From Clostridiales bacterium CHKCI001 (GTDB lineage: Bacteria; Bacillota; Clostridia; Lachnospirales; Lachnospiraceae), in NCBI GenBank assembly GCA_900045905.1, contig FCNS01000040.1, positions 19,670-83,669 on the forward strand: a stretch of 64,000 bases of DNA, read 5' to 3'. Numbering within the stretch: the stretch's first letter is position 1; the number at the start of each line of letters is the position of its first letter. Positions 34,918 to 43,946 of the stretch are shown piece after piece. The notes beneath the pieces are model-generated. The model searched no databases and was not told where the DNA came from. It saw only the letters and a list, made by a program, of their open reading frames with translations. The position numbers and the translations under genes were made by a program.

Positions 34918-35100
34918 TGACTCTTGTGTTATTTCGTTTTATTTTACTATGTCATTGTTCCCCATAGATTATATTATGATTTAAACTGGAAAACAACATA
35001 AAATTATCATTTTTTATTTATGAAAAGATCTCAATAACCTTCCTTTTTGGTATTCCATTCTGATTTTTATTCACAATTAATATCAATTCATGATACGGAT

Positions 35101-35129
35101 AAAATGTTAACTTTATAAGTTGACATTTT
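35101..35129 (+). promoter_or_regulatory. Probable BirA operator of bioY-birA
   Basis: A 13-bp dyad (AAAATGTTAACTT, 3-nt centre, AAGTTGACATTTT) with one mismatch. The half-sites TGTTAAC/GTTGACA resemble the GTTAAC cores of Firmicute biotin operators, though the spacing is short. It overlaps the -35 element, and the downstream BirA has a DNA-binding domain, so biotin repression is a reasonable inference. Confidence 0.6.
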
Positions 35130-35147
35130 ATCTTTTTCTGTTATATT
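35120..35147 (+). promoter_or_regulatory. Sigma-A promoter of bioY-birA
   Basis: Perfect -35 TTGACA, a 16-nt spacer and -10 TATATT, 49 nt before the bioY ATG. The -35 lies within the right arm of the dyad. Confidence 0.7.
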
Positions 35148-35196
35148 TAAATAGTAATCTTATTTTAAATTTTAAGTTAACAATTGGAGGATCGTT

Positions 35197-35730
35197 ATGA
35201 AACAAACAACTCATTACCTTGTATTATCTGCCGTTTTTGCTGCACTCTGTGCAGTATGTAGCCAGATTGCAATTCCGCTTCCAATGGTTCCAATCAATTT
35301 GGCATTGTTTGCAGTGCATTTGTCAGGAGCAGTGTTAGGTTCTCGCTATGGTACACTTAGTATGCTTATCTATTTCATTCTTGGAATTGTTGGAGTTCCT
35401 GTTTTTCAAGGATTGAATGCTGGCCCAGGTGTACTATTAGGTCCAACAGGAGGATATATTACCGGTTATCTCGCCGCTGCTGCTGTATCTGGATTTACCA
35501 CTTCTCATTTTGGACATCGCTTTTCTATTTTATGTATAAGCATGGGAATCGGTACGATTTTATGCTATACAATTGGTACAATATGGTTTATAATTATTAC
35601 AAAGACAGGTGTTGTACAGAGTTTAAGTATTTGCATAATTCCGTTTTTACCAGGAGATATCGTAAAAATTTTACTTGCAGCTATACTTGTACAACGTCTG
35701 TACCCTGTATTGGCATCTTATCAAAAATAA
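35197..35730 (+). CDS. bioY: BioY family biotin transporter S-component
   Basis: A 177-residue membrane protein with six helices. The family features IPLPMVPINLALFAVHLSGA, GVPVFQGLNAGPGVLLGPTG and GYITGYLAAA are clear (each a separate conserved stretch). BioY captures biotin and works alone or with the ECF energising module. GGAGG lies 7 nt before the ATG. It is followed by birA 42 nt later. Confidence 0.96.
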   Translation: MKQTTHYLVLSAVFAALCAVCSQIAIPLPMVPINLALFAVHLSGAVLGSRYGTLSMLIYFILGIVGVPVFQGLNAGPGVLLGPTGGYITGYLAAAAVSGFTTSHFGHRFSILCISMGIGTILCYTIGTIWFIIITKTGVVQSLSICIIPFLPGDIVKILLAAILVQRLYPVLASYQK

Positions 35731-35772
35731 AGAAAACAATGTTAGGAAAAAACCATAAAAGTAGGAGGAAAT

Positions 35773-36741
35773 ATGTCTTTAAAGGAGCAGTTACTTTATG
35801 AATTAATAAAAAATAGAGGAAAAAGCATGTCAGGGCAGCAACTTGCCGAGCAGTTTCATGTCTCACGCACTGCTATCTGGAAGACAATACGTACATTAAA
35901 AGAAGAAGGACATTTGATCCAAGCTGGACAAAATCGTGGTTATACACTTCTTTCCAACAGTGATGTTTTAAATGTACCAGCAATTGCCCCTCTGCTTTTG
36001 CCTCCTCTTAATGCCACATTTCTTACTGTTGTATCTCAGTGTTCTTGTACCAATGACTGTATCAAACAGCTAGCCATACAATCCGCTCCAGCTGGTACTT
36101 GTTTTCTAGCAGATACTCAGACAAATGGACGAGGCCGTCAAGGTCGAAGTTTTTACTCTCCTCCAGGAGGCTTATATTTATCTATGCTTTTACGTCCTTC
36201 TCTGCCAATGTATAAATCTACTTTTTTAACAATTGCTGCGGCAGTTGCAGTATGCCGTGCAGTAAAAAAAATATGCAATATTTCTCTTGAAATCAAATGG
36301 GTCAATGATCTCTTCCTCAATGGAAAGAAAGTTGGCGGAATATTAACGGAAGCGGTTACTGATTTGGAAGGTGGTACCTTTGAATATGCAATCGTTGGCA
36401 TCGGTTTAAATATTTTCTTCCGTGAGCCTATTCCGAATGAACTGACTTCTGTTGTGACTTCCCTTTACAACACAGAACCAGACGAAGCAATTCGCTGCAA
36501 ACTTGCAGCAGCCATTTTAAATGAACTATATCAATTGGAACAAAATCCTTCCTCTTCTTTAGAAGAATATCAAGCACTCAATTTCGTTCCTGGCAAAACA
36601 ATTCAGATTATTTCAGGAATTCGAACAGGAACGGCAAAAGCCCTCTCCATTACCGAACGGGGACAGTTACTCGTGGAATATCCTGATCACACTCAAATAA
36701 CATTAAATAGTGGAGAAATACAGATCATGGATATTGTATAG
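35773..36741 (+). CDS. birA: Bifunctional biotin--protein ligase / biotin operon repressor
   Basis: A 322-residue protein with three domains. The winged helix-turn-helix (about 1-62; QLAEQFHVSRTAIWKTIRTL) binds DNA. The ligase core has GRGRQGRSFYSPPGG (about 117-131) and KWVNDLFLNGKKVGGIL (about 175-192). The C-terminal SH3-like domain follows (about 275-322). It biotinylates carrier proteins and probably represses its own operon. It has a GGAGG site and is followed by a strong terminator. Confidence 0.96.
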   Translation: MSLKEQLLYELIKNRGKSMSGQQLAEQFHVSRTAIWKTIRTLKEEGHLIQAGQNRGYTLLSNSDVLNVPAIAPLLLPPLNATFLTVVSQCSCTNDCIKQLAIQSAPAGTCFLADTQTNGRGRQGRSFYSPPGGLYLSMLLRPSLPMYKSTFLTIAAAVAVCRAVKKICNISLEIKWVNDLFLNGKKVGGILTEAVTDLEGGTFEYAIVGIGLNIFFREPIPNELTSVVTSLYNTEPDEAIRCKLAAAILNELYQLEQNPSSSLEEYQALNFVPGKTIQIISGIRTGTAKALSITERGQLLVEYPDHTQITLNSGEIQIMDIV

Positions 36742-36748
36742 CACTTAC

Positions 36749-36786
36749 AAAAAAACCAATGGAAATTAATCTCCATTGGTTTTTTT
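36749..36786 (+). terminator. Rho-independent terminator after birA
   Basis: A 15-bp stem (AAAAAAACCAATGGA with its complement), 8-nt loop, ending in a seven-base T-run, 8 nt after the stop codon. It may also serve the convergent phosphoesterase gene because of its A-rich 5' arm. Confidence 0.85.
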
Positions 36787-36811
36787 ATTATTCCCCTTTT
36801 AACAATACTAT

Positions 36812-39646
36812 TTATTTTTTTACAAGACGAATTTCAATTGCTTCCAATCTCAAATTCTTTCCTGTTGTACCAGACATTGCATCATCTCTTACCCAATTCT
36901 GCCAGCCATCGTTTTGTACATGCGTACGATATTCTACACTATACTTCTGAGCCAGCTCTCCCGTGAAACGAATTTGAATCGCTTCTAATCGTAAACTCTT
37001 ACCTTTTGTTCCTGCCATGGCTCCATTTACCACGTAATTTTGCCAGCCTTCATTTTGTACATGCGTACGATATTCTACATTTCCACTTAATCCATCTCCG
37101 TTGACTTGAATCTCAATTGCTTCTAACCGCAGGCTCTTTCCCTTTGTTCCTGACATCACTCCGCCTGCCACATAGCTTTGCCAACCTTCATTTTGTACAT
37201 GCGTACGATAACGAATCGTTGGATTTGCAGGTTTTGCATTTGTCAGATAAGCATTTTCCACACTTCCTGGAGCTGCTCCGCCTTTTTCTACTAAGCGAAT
37301 TTCGATTGCTTCCAGTCTCTTAGATAATCCTGCACTTCCTGATTTTCCATCATTCACTGCCCATCCAAGCCATCCTTTATCTTGAATATGCGTACGATAA
37401 TAAATATCATATTTTTCCGCAATTGCTCCAGTTAAACGGATTTGAATTGCTTCCAATCGTAGGCTTCTGCCCTTTGTTCCTGCCATGGCTCCATCTGCCA
37501 CATAATTCTGCCAGCCTTCATTTTGTACATGCGTACGATATTCTACACTTCCTCCAATTGCATTATTATCCAGACGAATTTCAATTCCTTCTAGTCTTAG
37601 GCTCTTACCCTTCGTTCCAGACATCATTCCATCTGCTACAAATTCTTGCCAGCCATCGTTTTGTACATGCGTGCGATAAAAAATTGACAATGGTTTTTGT
37701 ATTGGCTCAGAGTAGACTAGAACAGGCCATACTCGAATGGCTCCATCCGCTACTATGCCAAGTCCTGCATAATTATCCACATATGCTTCCTGTTGATTAT
37801 CAGAAATTCGGATACCATGACCCCCATCTGAAACAGTAATTTCTAAAAATCCTTCTGCATCAGTAGTGGCATACTGCCATTCTCCTCCGTCAACTTGATA
37901 TGAAATAGGTTTATTAACAACTGGCGTCTTTCCATCTGCCTGGGTAATCAAAATCTTAGCATTATAATCATGAGATGTATAACCAGCACCACTAAATTGA
38001 ATTCGTCCTTCGGTACCAGCATAATCAGTAAGAACTCCGTCCACTAAACAGCTTTCGATATAACTTTGAATTGTTTCTACTTCACCGCCAGCTTCCCCAT
38101 ATTTCTGGATATCAGCTAAAACATTAAATCCGCCACCTCCACTCATCACATAATTATTTCCTACCATAAGTATCTGTGTAGAAGTATCATTGCGATCCAA
38201 AGGCGTTTCCTGCCCATCCAAAGTAATAGAAATCACTTTATTGCCACCATCATTAGCTGTATTATAGACAACTGTAAACCCACTGATCTGCAGGAAACTT
38301 CCGCTGATCTGCTGTTGAGTCAACATTCCTGTCTCTGGATCCTGACTAACAATCATACTTCCTGAATTTTCCATTACTGCATAGAGCTGTTGCGGAGTTA
38401 CCAATTTCATGTAAAGAGTATTTGAGAAAGGGAATGTGTTAATCAATCCTCCTGGAGTGATGTTTCCATTGTATACTGCCGCCCGAATACCTCCACCATT
38501 TTCCACACCAACTACAGGGTAGCTATCGCCAAGTTTTTCCATCATGGCTGTGGCAGAGGATACAAAAGCATCAGCAGCTAAATTGCCGTAGTTCGTTTCT
38601 ACTGCTCGGGTAGGAGCCACATTTCCCAGCCATCCAGCCCAAAGTGTAGTGTTTGTTTCACCAATCACCTCATTTAAAATCTCGGCCTGCTCGGCGTTGA
38701 TGGTGTCAATGGCCTCGGTTAATGCCACGTCAGGAATCACCTCTGCAAAATCATCATAATCCAGTAGGGTTTCCTCTGCTTTTATCTCTCCCGTTTCATC
38801 TAAAGTAAGTGTCAGTTCACCCACAGTACTCAAATAACATCCTGTCTGAACAATGAGACTGTCGTTAACCACCTTGTTTTCCACTGTATGACTATGCCCG
38901 TCAATAATCACATCCACCTGACCTTCAGGAAGAGCCTCTGCAAACATTTCAGAATCACAAACTGTACCAGCACTGGCATCTCCCAAATGAACCACTGCGA
39001 TGATTACATCAGCCCCTTTGGCTGTTAAAGCTGCAATCTCTCTCTCTGCAGCATCCACTTCGTTTTCAAAGACAAGACCTGCCGTACCCTCAGGATTAGT
39101 AGAAATAGCTGTATCGGTAGTGGTAATTCCAAAGAAACCTAGCTTTACACCGTCTACATCAATGATAGTATGTCCCTCTACGCCATCTAATAACATGGGA
39201 TCCGTTACATAGTCACCAATCCCAGTATGTACATTAGCAGACAATATAGGAAAATTCGCTAACCCTACGTTGCGCTTTAAAACTTCTTGGCTGTAATCAA
39301 ACTCATGGTTTCCCAAAGTCATCACATCATAGCCAGCCAAATTCATTAACTCTATGATATCTTGGCCTTGGGTCAGGGAAGCGATCGGCAAGCCTTGTGT
39401 AGCATCCCCAGCATCTAGCAAGAGAACATTCTCCCCGTTAGCCTCTCTGATTTTTTTAAGGGCTGATAAGGAGGCTAACCCTATCACACCATTTTCACTA
39501 TCTTCGGTTACATAACCATGAACATCATTCGTATGATAGATGGTAATCTCTGTACTTCTATCTGCCACTGTTACCTCTTGGGAAAAAGCTGTCATAGGAA
39601 TCAGACAGCAGATCATAATAAGTAAAAAAAATAACCGTCTCTTCAT
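36812..39646 (-). CDS. Secreted 5'-nucleotidase-type metallophosphoesterase with six ChW repeats
   Basis: A 944-residue exported protein. The signal peptide (about 1-23) begins MKRRLFFLLIMICCLIPMTA. The metallophosphoesterase domain (about 30-320) keeps HTNDVHGYVTED, LLDAGDATQG, TLGNHEFDYS and DVIIDGHSHTVE. A 5'-nucleotidase C-terminal domain (about 330-545) and a small beta segment follow. Six ChW repeats (about 650-944), each with YRTHVQNEGWQ and SLRLEAIEI cores, close the protein. It probably releases phosphate from nucleotides outside the cell and binds the cell surface or a polymer through ChW. The start at 39646 has AGGT 6 nt upstream. Confidence 0.9.
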   Translation of the reverse strand: MKRRLFFLLIMICCLIPMTAFSQEVTVADRSTEITIYHTNDVHGYVTEDSENGVIGLASLSALKKIREANGENVLLLDAGDATQGLPIASLTQGQDIIELMNLAGYDVMTLGNHEFDYSQEVLKRNVGLANFPILSANVHTGIGDYVTDPMLLDGVEGHTIIDVDGVKLGFFGITTTDTAISTNPEGTAGLVFENEVDAAEREIAALTAKGADVIIAVVHLGDASAGTVCDSEMFAEALPEGQVDVIIDGHSHTVENKVVNDSLIVQTGCYLSTVGELTLTLDETGEIKAEETLLDYDDFAEVIPDVALTEAIDTINAEQAEILNEVIGETNTTLWAGWLGNVAPTRAVETNYGNLAADAFVSSATAMMEKLGDSYPVVGVENGGGIRAAVYNGNITPGGLINTFPFSNTLYMKLVTPQQLYAVMENSGSMIVSQDPETGMLTQQQISGSFLQISGFTVVYNTANDGGNKVISITLDGQETPLDRNDTSTQILMVGNNYVMSGGGGFNVLADIQKYGEAGGEVETIQSYIESCLVDGVLTDYAGTEGRIQFSGAGYTSHDYNAKILITQADGKTPVVNKPISYQVDGGEWQYATTDAEGFLEITVSDGGHGIRISDNQQEAYVDNYAGLGIVADGAIRVWPVLVYSEPIQKPLSIFYRTHVQNDGWQEFVADGMMSGTKGKSLRLEGIEIRLDNNAIGGSVEYRTHVQNEGWQNYVADGAMAGTKGRSLRLEAIQIRLTGAIAEKYDIYYRTHIQDKGWLGWAVNDGKSGSAGLSKRLEAIEIRLVEKGGAAPGSVENAYLTNAKPANPTIRYRTHVQNEGWQSYVAGGVMSGTKGKSLRLEAIEIQVNGDGLSGNVEYRTHVQNEGWQNYVVNGAMAGTKGKSLRLEAIQIRFTGELAQKYSVEYRTHVQNDGWQNWVRDDAMSGTTGKNLRLEAIEIRLVKK
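37040..37575 (-). repeat. Identical block shared with the mannanase ChW region (copy 1)
   Basis: This 536-bp stretch matches 40179-40714 base for base at a constant offset of 3139, as far as I can read. It covers most of ChW repeats 2 to 5. Flanking repeats diverge by scattered substitutions. Confidence 0.85.
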
Positions 39647-39891
39647 CTTCACACCTGCTTTCTTGATTTTTATTAAGTTTACAGTATTTTACAACTTTTT
39701 TATAAAAAATATCTCATATAATTTAAAAATTGTAAAATAGTATTAAATTTATCTTAACATGGTGATAAATAAATGTCAATTAATTCCATAAGTTTGCCAA
39801 AGCGAAGTTTACTTTGATATGAATTTTTTCTAAATAAATAATAAAAAAAGAGTTCAATTTGAACAAAAAAGAGTTTTATATTTTCTAAAAA

Positions 39892-39937
39892 GGAGATACC
39901 ATATTCATAGTTGTAAATCAACCATTATGGTATCTCC
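39892..39937 (-). terminator. Terminator of the GH26 mannanase gene
   Basis: A perfect 12-bp stem (GGAGATACCATA with TATGGTATCTCC), 22-nt loop, followed on the minus strand by TTTTTAG, 14 nt beyond the stop codon. Confidence 0.75.
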
Positions 39938-39950
39938 TCTTTCTTATTGA

Positions 39951-42900
39951 TTATCTTTTTACAAGACGAATTTCAATTGCTTCCAGTCTCAAGTTCTTTC
40001 CTGTTGTACCAGACATTGCATCATCTCTTACCCAGTTTTGCCAGCCTTCGTTTTGTACATGTGTACGATATTCAATGCTATACTTCTGAGCTAACTCTCC
40101 TGTTAAACGAATTTGAATTGCCTCTAATCTTAAACTCTTACCTTTTGTTCCTGCCATGGCTCCATTTACCACGTAATCTTGCCAGCCTTCATTTTGTACA
40201 TGCGTACGATATTCTACATTTCCACTTAATCCATCTCCGTTGACTTGAATCTCAATTGCTTCTAACCGCAGGCTCTTTCCCTTTGTTCCTGACATCACTC
40301 CGCCTGCCACATAGCTTTGCCAACCTTCATTTTGTACATGCGTACGATAACGAATCGTTGGATTTGCAGGTTTTGCATTTGTCAGATAAGCATTTTCCAC
40401 ACTTCCTGGAGCTGCTCCGCCTTTTTCTACTAAGCGAATTTCGATTGCTTCCAGTCTCTTAGATAATCCTGCACTTCCTGATTTTCCATCATTCACTGCC
40501 CATCCAAGCCATCCTTTATCTTGAATATGCGTACGATAATAAATATCATATTTTTCCGCAATTGCTCCAGTTAAACGGATTTGAATTGCTTCCAATCGTA
40601 GGCTTCTGCCCTTTGTTCCTGCCATGGCTCCATCTGCCACATAATTCTGCCAGCCTTCATTTTGTACATGCGTACGATATTCTACACTTCCTCCAATTGC
40701 ATTATTATCCAGACAAATTTCAATTCCTTCTAGTCTTAGGCTCTTACCCTTCGTTCCAGACATCATTCCGTCTGCTACAAACTCTTGCCAGCCTTCATTC
40801 TGTACATGCGTACGATAAGAAATCGATAACGGCTTTTGTACTGGAGTCGTATCTTCATATGTAATTTCTGTTGCATCCGTCTGGACTGCTTTCATATCAT
40901 CAAAATACATGACAGAATCGACGGCCCAAGCTCCTGTTGTTCCTTCTGCTGGAATAGTATTGCACCAGATTCCTGCACTTGTAATATTAGCTGGATCAAA
41001 AGTTCCATTAGATTTTCCTTTTAGAGCAGAAAATGGAATTGTTACAAGTTTTGCTTCTGTTGTAGATGCAAACTCATTTAAAAATACTTCAAAGTCTTCT
41101 CCATTGCTCGTAAGCTGAATCACTAATTTTTGTCCATTTCCATCTGGCTGAATCCAAAGCTGCAATGCATTAAATTCACTCCAATCCACTTCCATGGATC
41201 GAGTCATTCCTGCCCAGCCTTCATTTACCTTTTCAGTGGAAATATGATACTTAAATTCCAGTCCATATTGTCCAGAATTTTTATATGCAGTACTAAGGGC
41301 TGGATCTAAGCTACATCCCATTCCTGTATTTGTAGCCCATTCATTTAATAACAACGCTTGTTCTCCAAAATAATTTTCAAAATCATCTACTACCGTTGGA
41401 TCTTTTTCCTGTTCTGCAATATTATACATTGCTGCAATCGTACTCAAAACGGTTCCATCATATACTAACTCCATCGTTCCGATTGTTGCTCCGATTTCTT
41501 CCAATTGCTGAGCCGTTAATTGAGCCGTATAAATGGTTTCGATTGCATTTAATATGGTATCTTCTCCCATGTATGGTACTGCATCAATTGTGATTTTTTT
41601 TGTCTTTTCTTTATTATAAAGCACAAACTGTACTTCTTTTGCAGCATCTGCATGTTTAATATTCGCCAATAATGTGCAAGGCTCTAATACTCTAGAATTG
41701 GAGGCTGGAGCCATAATATATCCAGATGTCTGCTGAGGATTTACAGTAACCTTTGGTGTTGTCTTATAAAATGTAACACCATCTGCAAATACAGAGCTTT
41801 CCTCGTTGTAGAATTTAATAAACTCATTTGCCATTTCATGTCCGCGCGTAGCACTTACCATATATGGCGCAAAAAAGTTTGACTTTGCATCAAAGTTTGC
41901 CCATACCATATAATATGGCATATCAGACTCTGATACAATCTTATTCACTTCTGAAAACCATTTCAAACGTTTATTGCCAGAAGGAGCAATTCCGCCATAA
42001 TTATTTCCATCTCCTAAAGAAGTCTGTACACGCATTCCAGTTTCAGAAACAGTAGCTAATTTTCCATGTTTCTGTGCTACACTTTGCACTAACTCTACGG
42101 TTTCTTTGAATGAGTTCATCCATCCATCGGTTTCGGTTGGATTATCATGATACATATCAAACGCAATAATGTCAATATATTCATCCCCTGGATAACGAGA
42201 TTCATATTGTTCTATACTTTCAAATGGACCATTTGGAGAATAAATATAAAGGAAGTTATGAACTTCTTTTACATCTCTTAAGTATTGTACGGTATAGCGA
42301 AATACATTCTTGTACCCTTCTTCATCACAGAATGCTGCTCCCCACCAGAACCAACTTCCATTGTTTTCATGAAGCGGACGGAATAAAACTGGTATATTCT
42401 GTTCTGCTAAAATATGAGCATATTTTGCAATTAAATCCAAATATCCATTATAAACCTCATTTAAGTCACCGCCTGGAAGAATTCGAGACATAACATCTCC
42501 TGTTGTAACACCTGGACTATATCCAGAATAATCATATCCACCATCTGCGGTTCTTGGCTTTTCTGCTACTTGAGCAAAATTTGGCATATGTGCGGATAAC
42601 GTAATAATCCCACCTTGCTGTGCTGCCTCAATGGATACGGCTGCTGCTTCATCCACAGAATCGGTTTGTCCATCTGGTAAAGGCAATTCTGCTCCTGTAA
42701 AAGATAATGTATCAATACCACAAATTGCTGCAATCGAACCTGTAATATCCTTTGTATCCGAATTGGTAGATCCCTCATAGGTACTTCCGCCTTTGTGATG
42801 GGTATCATTTTGATGTCCATATAAGACATAATCCGTCTTTCCAACTGCTTGTAAGTAGGACATTAAGCCAGCTGTACTCCCATCTGCATTTTCATCCACT

Positions 42901-43601
42901 AATGAAACCGTATCAGAATAGGTGAGTCCCTCCGTTTTGGAAGCTTCTCCAACTTGTTCTGTCACATCTACATAAATGTCTTCCACTTCTTCTGCATACA
43001 ATGTAATATTATCCAGCAGAATATCACCTGTATAATCCGTCATGGAACCAATCACTCCAAGCAACAATGTTCCTACTTCTTGTGCTGTTGGATCAAACTG
43101 CAATGTAACACTGCCTTTACAATAACCATTTTCTAAGGATTCTCCTTCCATTGTCACAGCCTTATACACATCAAATGCTTCATTCGCAAATGCCTTCATA
43201 TTAAAACTTCCTGTTGTCATAGAAGCTGGATTATAATAAAAATCACAGCTTAGTGAAGTTGCACCTGCTAGTTTTGCATTTGAGTTTTGAACTTTTACCT
43301 CGCTCCAACTAATCTCTGAGTCATAAGCTACCGATAATTTCAACGAACCTGAACCAACTGTTTCTGAATCATAAGTGATCGATACCTCTCCATCATAGGC
43401 ATAACTTCCTCCATTTTCCCATCCATCCAATCCTGTCTGTACATCATCAAAATCCCATTGCTGAATCACTTCTGCCTGCTGTTGTGCGTTACTTTCTGTT
43501 TGCTCCGATGCCGCCATTACAGAGGTAGGAAAAGCAGAAAATGCAAGAGTTGCTGCCAATGCACAGGCCACAATTTGTTTCCATTTTTTCTTTTTCTTCA
43601 T
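39951..43601 (-). CDS. Secreted GH26 endo-beta-1,4-mannanase with carbohydrate-binding domains and ChW repeats
   Basis: A 1216-residue exported enzyme for mannan breakdown. Signal peptide about 1-30. A carbohydrate-binding-like beta domain (about 45-205; WDFDDVQTGLDGWENGG) precedes the GH26 barrel (about 225-600). The acid/base Glu lies in RPLHENNGSWFWWG (about 409) and the nucleophile Glu in VSETGMR (about 519). An Ig-like linker, a second binding domain (about 715-900; VVDDFENYFGEQALLL) and six ChW repeats (about 920-1216) follow. The second ATG (43601) is better spaced from AAAGGA than that at 43607. Attachment through ChW to the cell surface or substrate is inferred. Confidence 0.92.
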   Translation of the reverse strand: MKKKKKWKQIVACALAATLAFSAFPTSVMAASEQTESNAQQQAEVIQQWDFDDVQTGLDGWENGGSYAYDGEVSITYDSETVGSGSLKLSVAYDSEISWSEVKVQNSNAKLAGATSLSCDFYYNPASMTTGSFNMKAFANEAFDVYKAVTMEGESLENGYCKGSVTLQFDPTAQEVGTLLLGVIGSMTDYTGDILLDNITLYAEEVEDIYVDVTEQVGEASKTEGLTYSDTVSLVDENADGSTAGLMSYLQAVGKTDYVLYGHQNDTHHKGGSTYEGSTNSDTKDITGSIAAICGIDTLSFTGAELPLPDGQTDSVDEAAAVSIEAAQQGGIITLSAHMPNFAQVAEKPRTADGGYDYSGYSPGVTTGDVMSRILPGGDLNEVYNGYLDLIAKYAHILAEQNIPVLFRPLHENNGSWFWWGAAFCDEEGYKNVFRYTVQYLRDVKEVHNFLYIYSPNGPFESIEQYESRYPGDEYIDIIAFDMYHDNPTETDGWMNSFKETVELVQSVAQKHGKLATVSETGMRVQTSLGDGNNYGGIAPSGNKRLKWFSEVNKIVSESDMPYYMVWANFDAKSNFFAPYMVSATRGHEMANEFIKFYNEESSVFADGVTFYKTTPKVTVNPQQTSGYIMAPASNSRVLEPCTLLANIKHADAAKEVQFVLYNKEKTKKITIDAVPYMGEDTILNAIETIYTAQLTAQQLEEIGATIGTMELVYDGTVLSTIAAMYNIAEQEKDPTVVDDFENYFGEQALLLNEWATNTGMGCSLDPALSTAYKNSGQYGLEFKYHISTEKVNEGWAGMTRSMEVDWSEFNALQLWIQPDGNGQKLVIQLTSNGEDFEVFLNEFASTTEAKLVTIPFSALKGKSNGTFDPANITSAGIWCNTIPAEGTTGAWAVDSVMYFDDMKAVQTDATEITYEDTTPVQKPLSISYRTHVQNEGWQEFVADGMMSGTKGKSLRLEGIEICLDNNAIGGSVEYRTHVQNEGWQNYVADGAMAGTKGRSLRLEAIQIRLTGAIAEKYDIYYRTHIQDKGWLGWAVNDGKSGSAGLSKRLEAIEIRLVEKGGAAPGSVENAYLTNAKPANPTIRYRTHVQNEGWQSYVAGGVMSGTKGKSLRLEAIEIQVNGDGLSGNVEYRTHVQNEGWQDYVVNGAMAGTKGKSLRLEAIQIRLTGELAQKYSIEYRTHVQNEGWQNWVRDDAMSGTTGKNLRLEAIEIRLVKR
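40179..40714 (-). repeat. Identical block shared with the phosphoesterase ChW region (copy 2)
   Basis: Matches 37040-37575 without a visible mismatch. The first differences on each side are single bases, at 40178 and 40715. Confidence 0.85.
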
Positions 43602-43627
43602 AAGCATACGTCCTTTCTTTAATTAAG

Positions 43628-43659
43628 CTTAATTTAATTAATATTTAACTTAATTTAAT
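43628..43659. promoter_or_regulatory. Two AT-rich direct repeats ahead of the mannanase gene
   Basis: CTTAATTTAAT occurs at 43628-43638 and 43649-43659, 21 nt apart (two helical turns), 27 nt before the mannanase ATG. The spacing suggests regulator binding on one face of the helix; the regulator is unknown. Confidence 0.35.
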
Positions 43660-43750
43660 ATTACCAAATTAATTCTTTTATTTCAAGTATATTTTATTGA
43701 TATTTATGTACTTTATTGTTTTTATATGGATTTTTTTAATTTTATTTATA

Positions 43751-43811
43751 AAAAAATAGGCAAATCTATAATATGCATTTCGCTTAACATCGTGATACTT
43801 GCCTATTTTTT
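43751..43811. terminator. Long hairpin between the mannanase and the ChW pseudogene
   Basis: A perfect 13-bp stem (AAAAAATAGGCAA with TTGCCTATTTTTT) around a 35-nt loop. The T-run lies within the 3' arm, so it can act on either strand. Confidence 0.6.
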
Positions 43812-43889
43812 ATTTATAAAATCCAAATTAATTTTAATTTATATTAGTTAATTTATTCTTTTTTAAGATGATTAATCCCCTATAAAGAA

Positions 43890-43932
43890 GAGATCCCCTT
43901 CAGTAACGATAAACTAACTGTTACGGGATCTC
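43890..43932 (-). terminator. Hairpin at the 3' end of the ChW pseudogene
   Basis: Outer stem GAGATCCC/GGGATCTC and inner stem GTAAC/GTTAC. It sits at the same distance from the stop codon as the mannanase terminator, and the flanking TCCTCTTTCTTATTGATTAT is shared by both, showing that the 3' flank was duplicated too. Confidence 0.55.
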
Positions 43933-43946
43933 CTCTTTCTTATTGA

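Larger units (their letters stand above)
34825..35196. other. Intergenic region between the ZIP gene and bioY
   Basis: 372 nt, very A/T-rich, between divergent genes. It holds a 9-bp inverted repeat at 34875-34917 on the ZIP side, and the bioY dyad and promoter at 35101-35147. Nothing else was recognised in the middle 180 nt. Confidence 0.6.
43602..43946. other. AT-rich intergenic region upstream of the mannanase
   Basis: 345 nt. It contains direct AT-rich repeats near the mannanase start (43628-43659), a hairpin at 43751-43811 and a second hairpin at 43890-43932 belonging to the 3' end of the decayed ChW gene. No gene was found. Confidence 0.6.

Noticed and set aside
37117..37323. Plus-strand 68-codon frame opposite the ChW repeats, with an identical twin at 40256-40462
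   Set aside because: It is the antisense of ChW-coding repeats; its duplication follows from the duplicated DNA and not from gene function.
42566..42844. Minus-strand 92-codon frame inside the mannanase
   Set aside because: It is an out-of-frame shadow of the catalytic GH26 domain and has no ribosome site.
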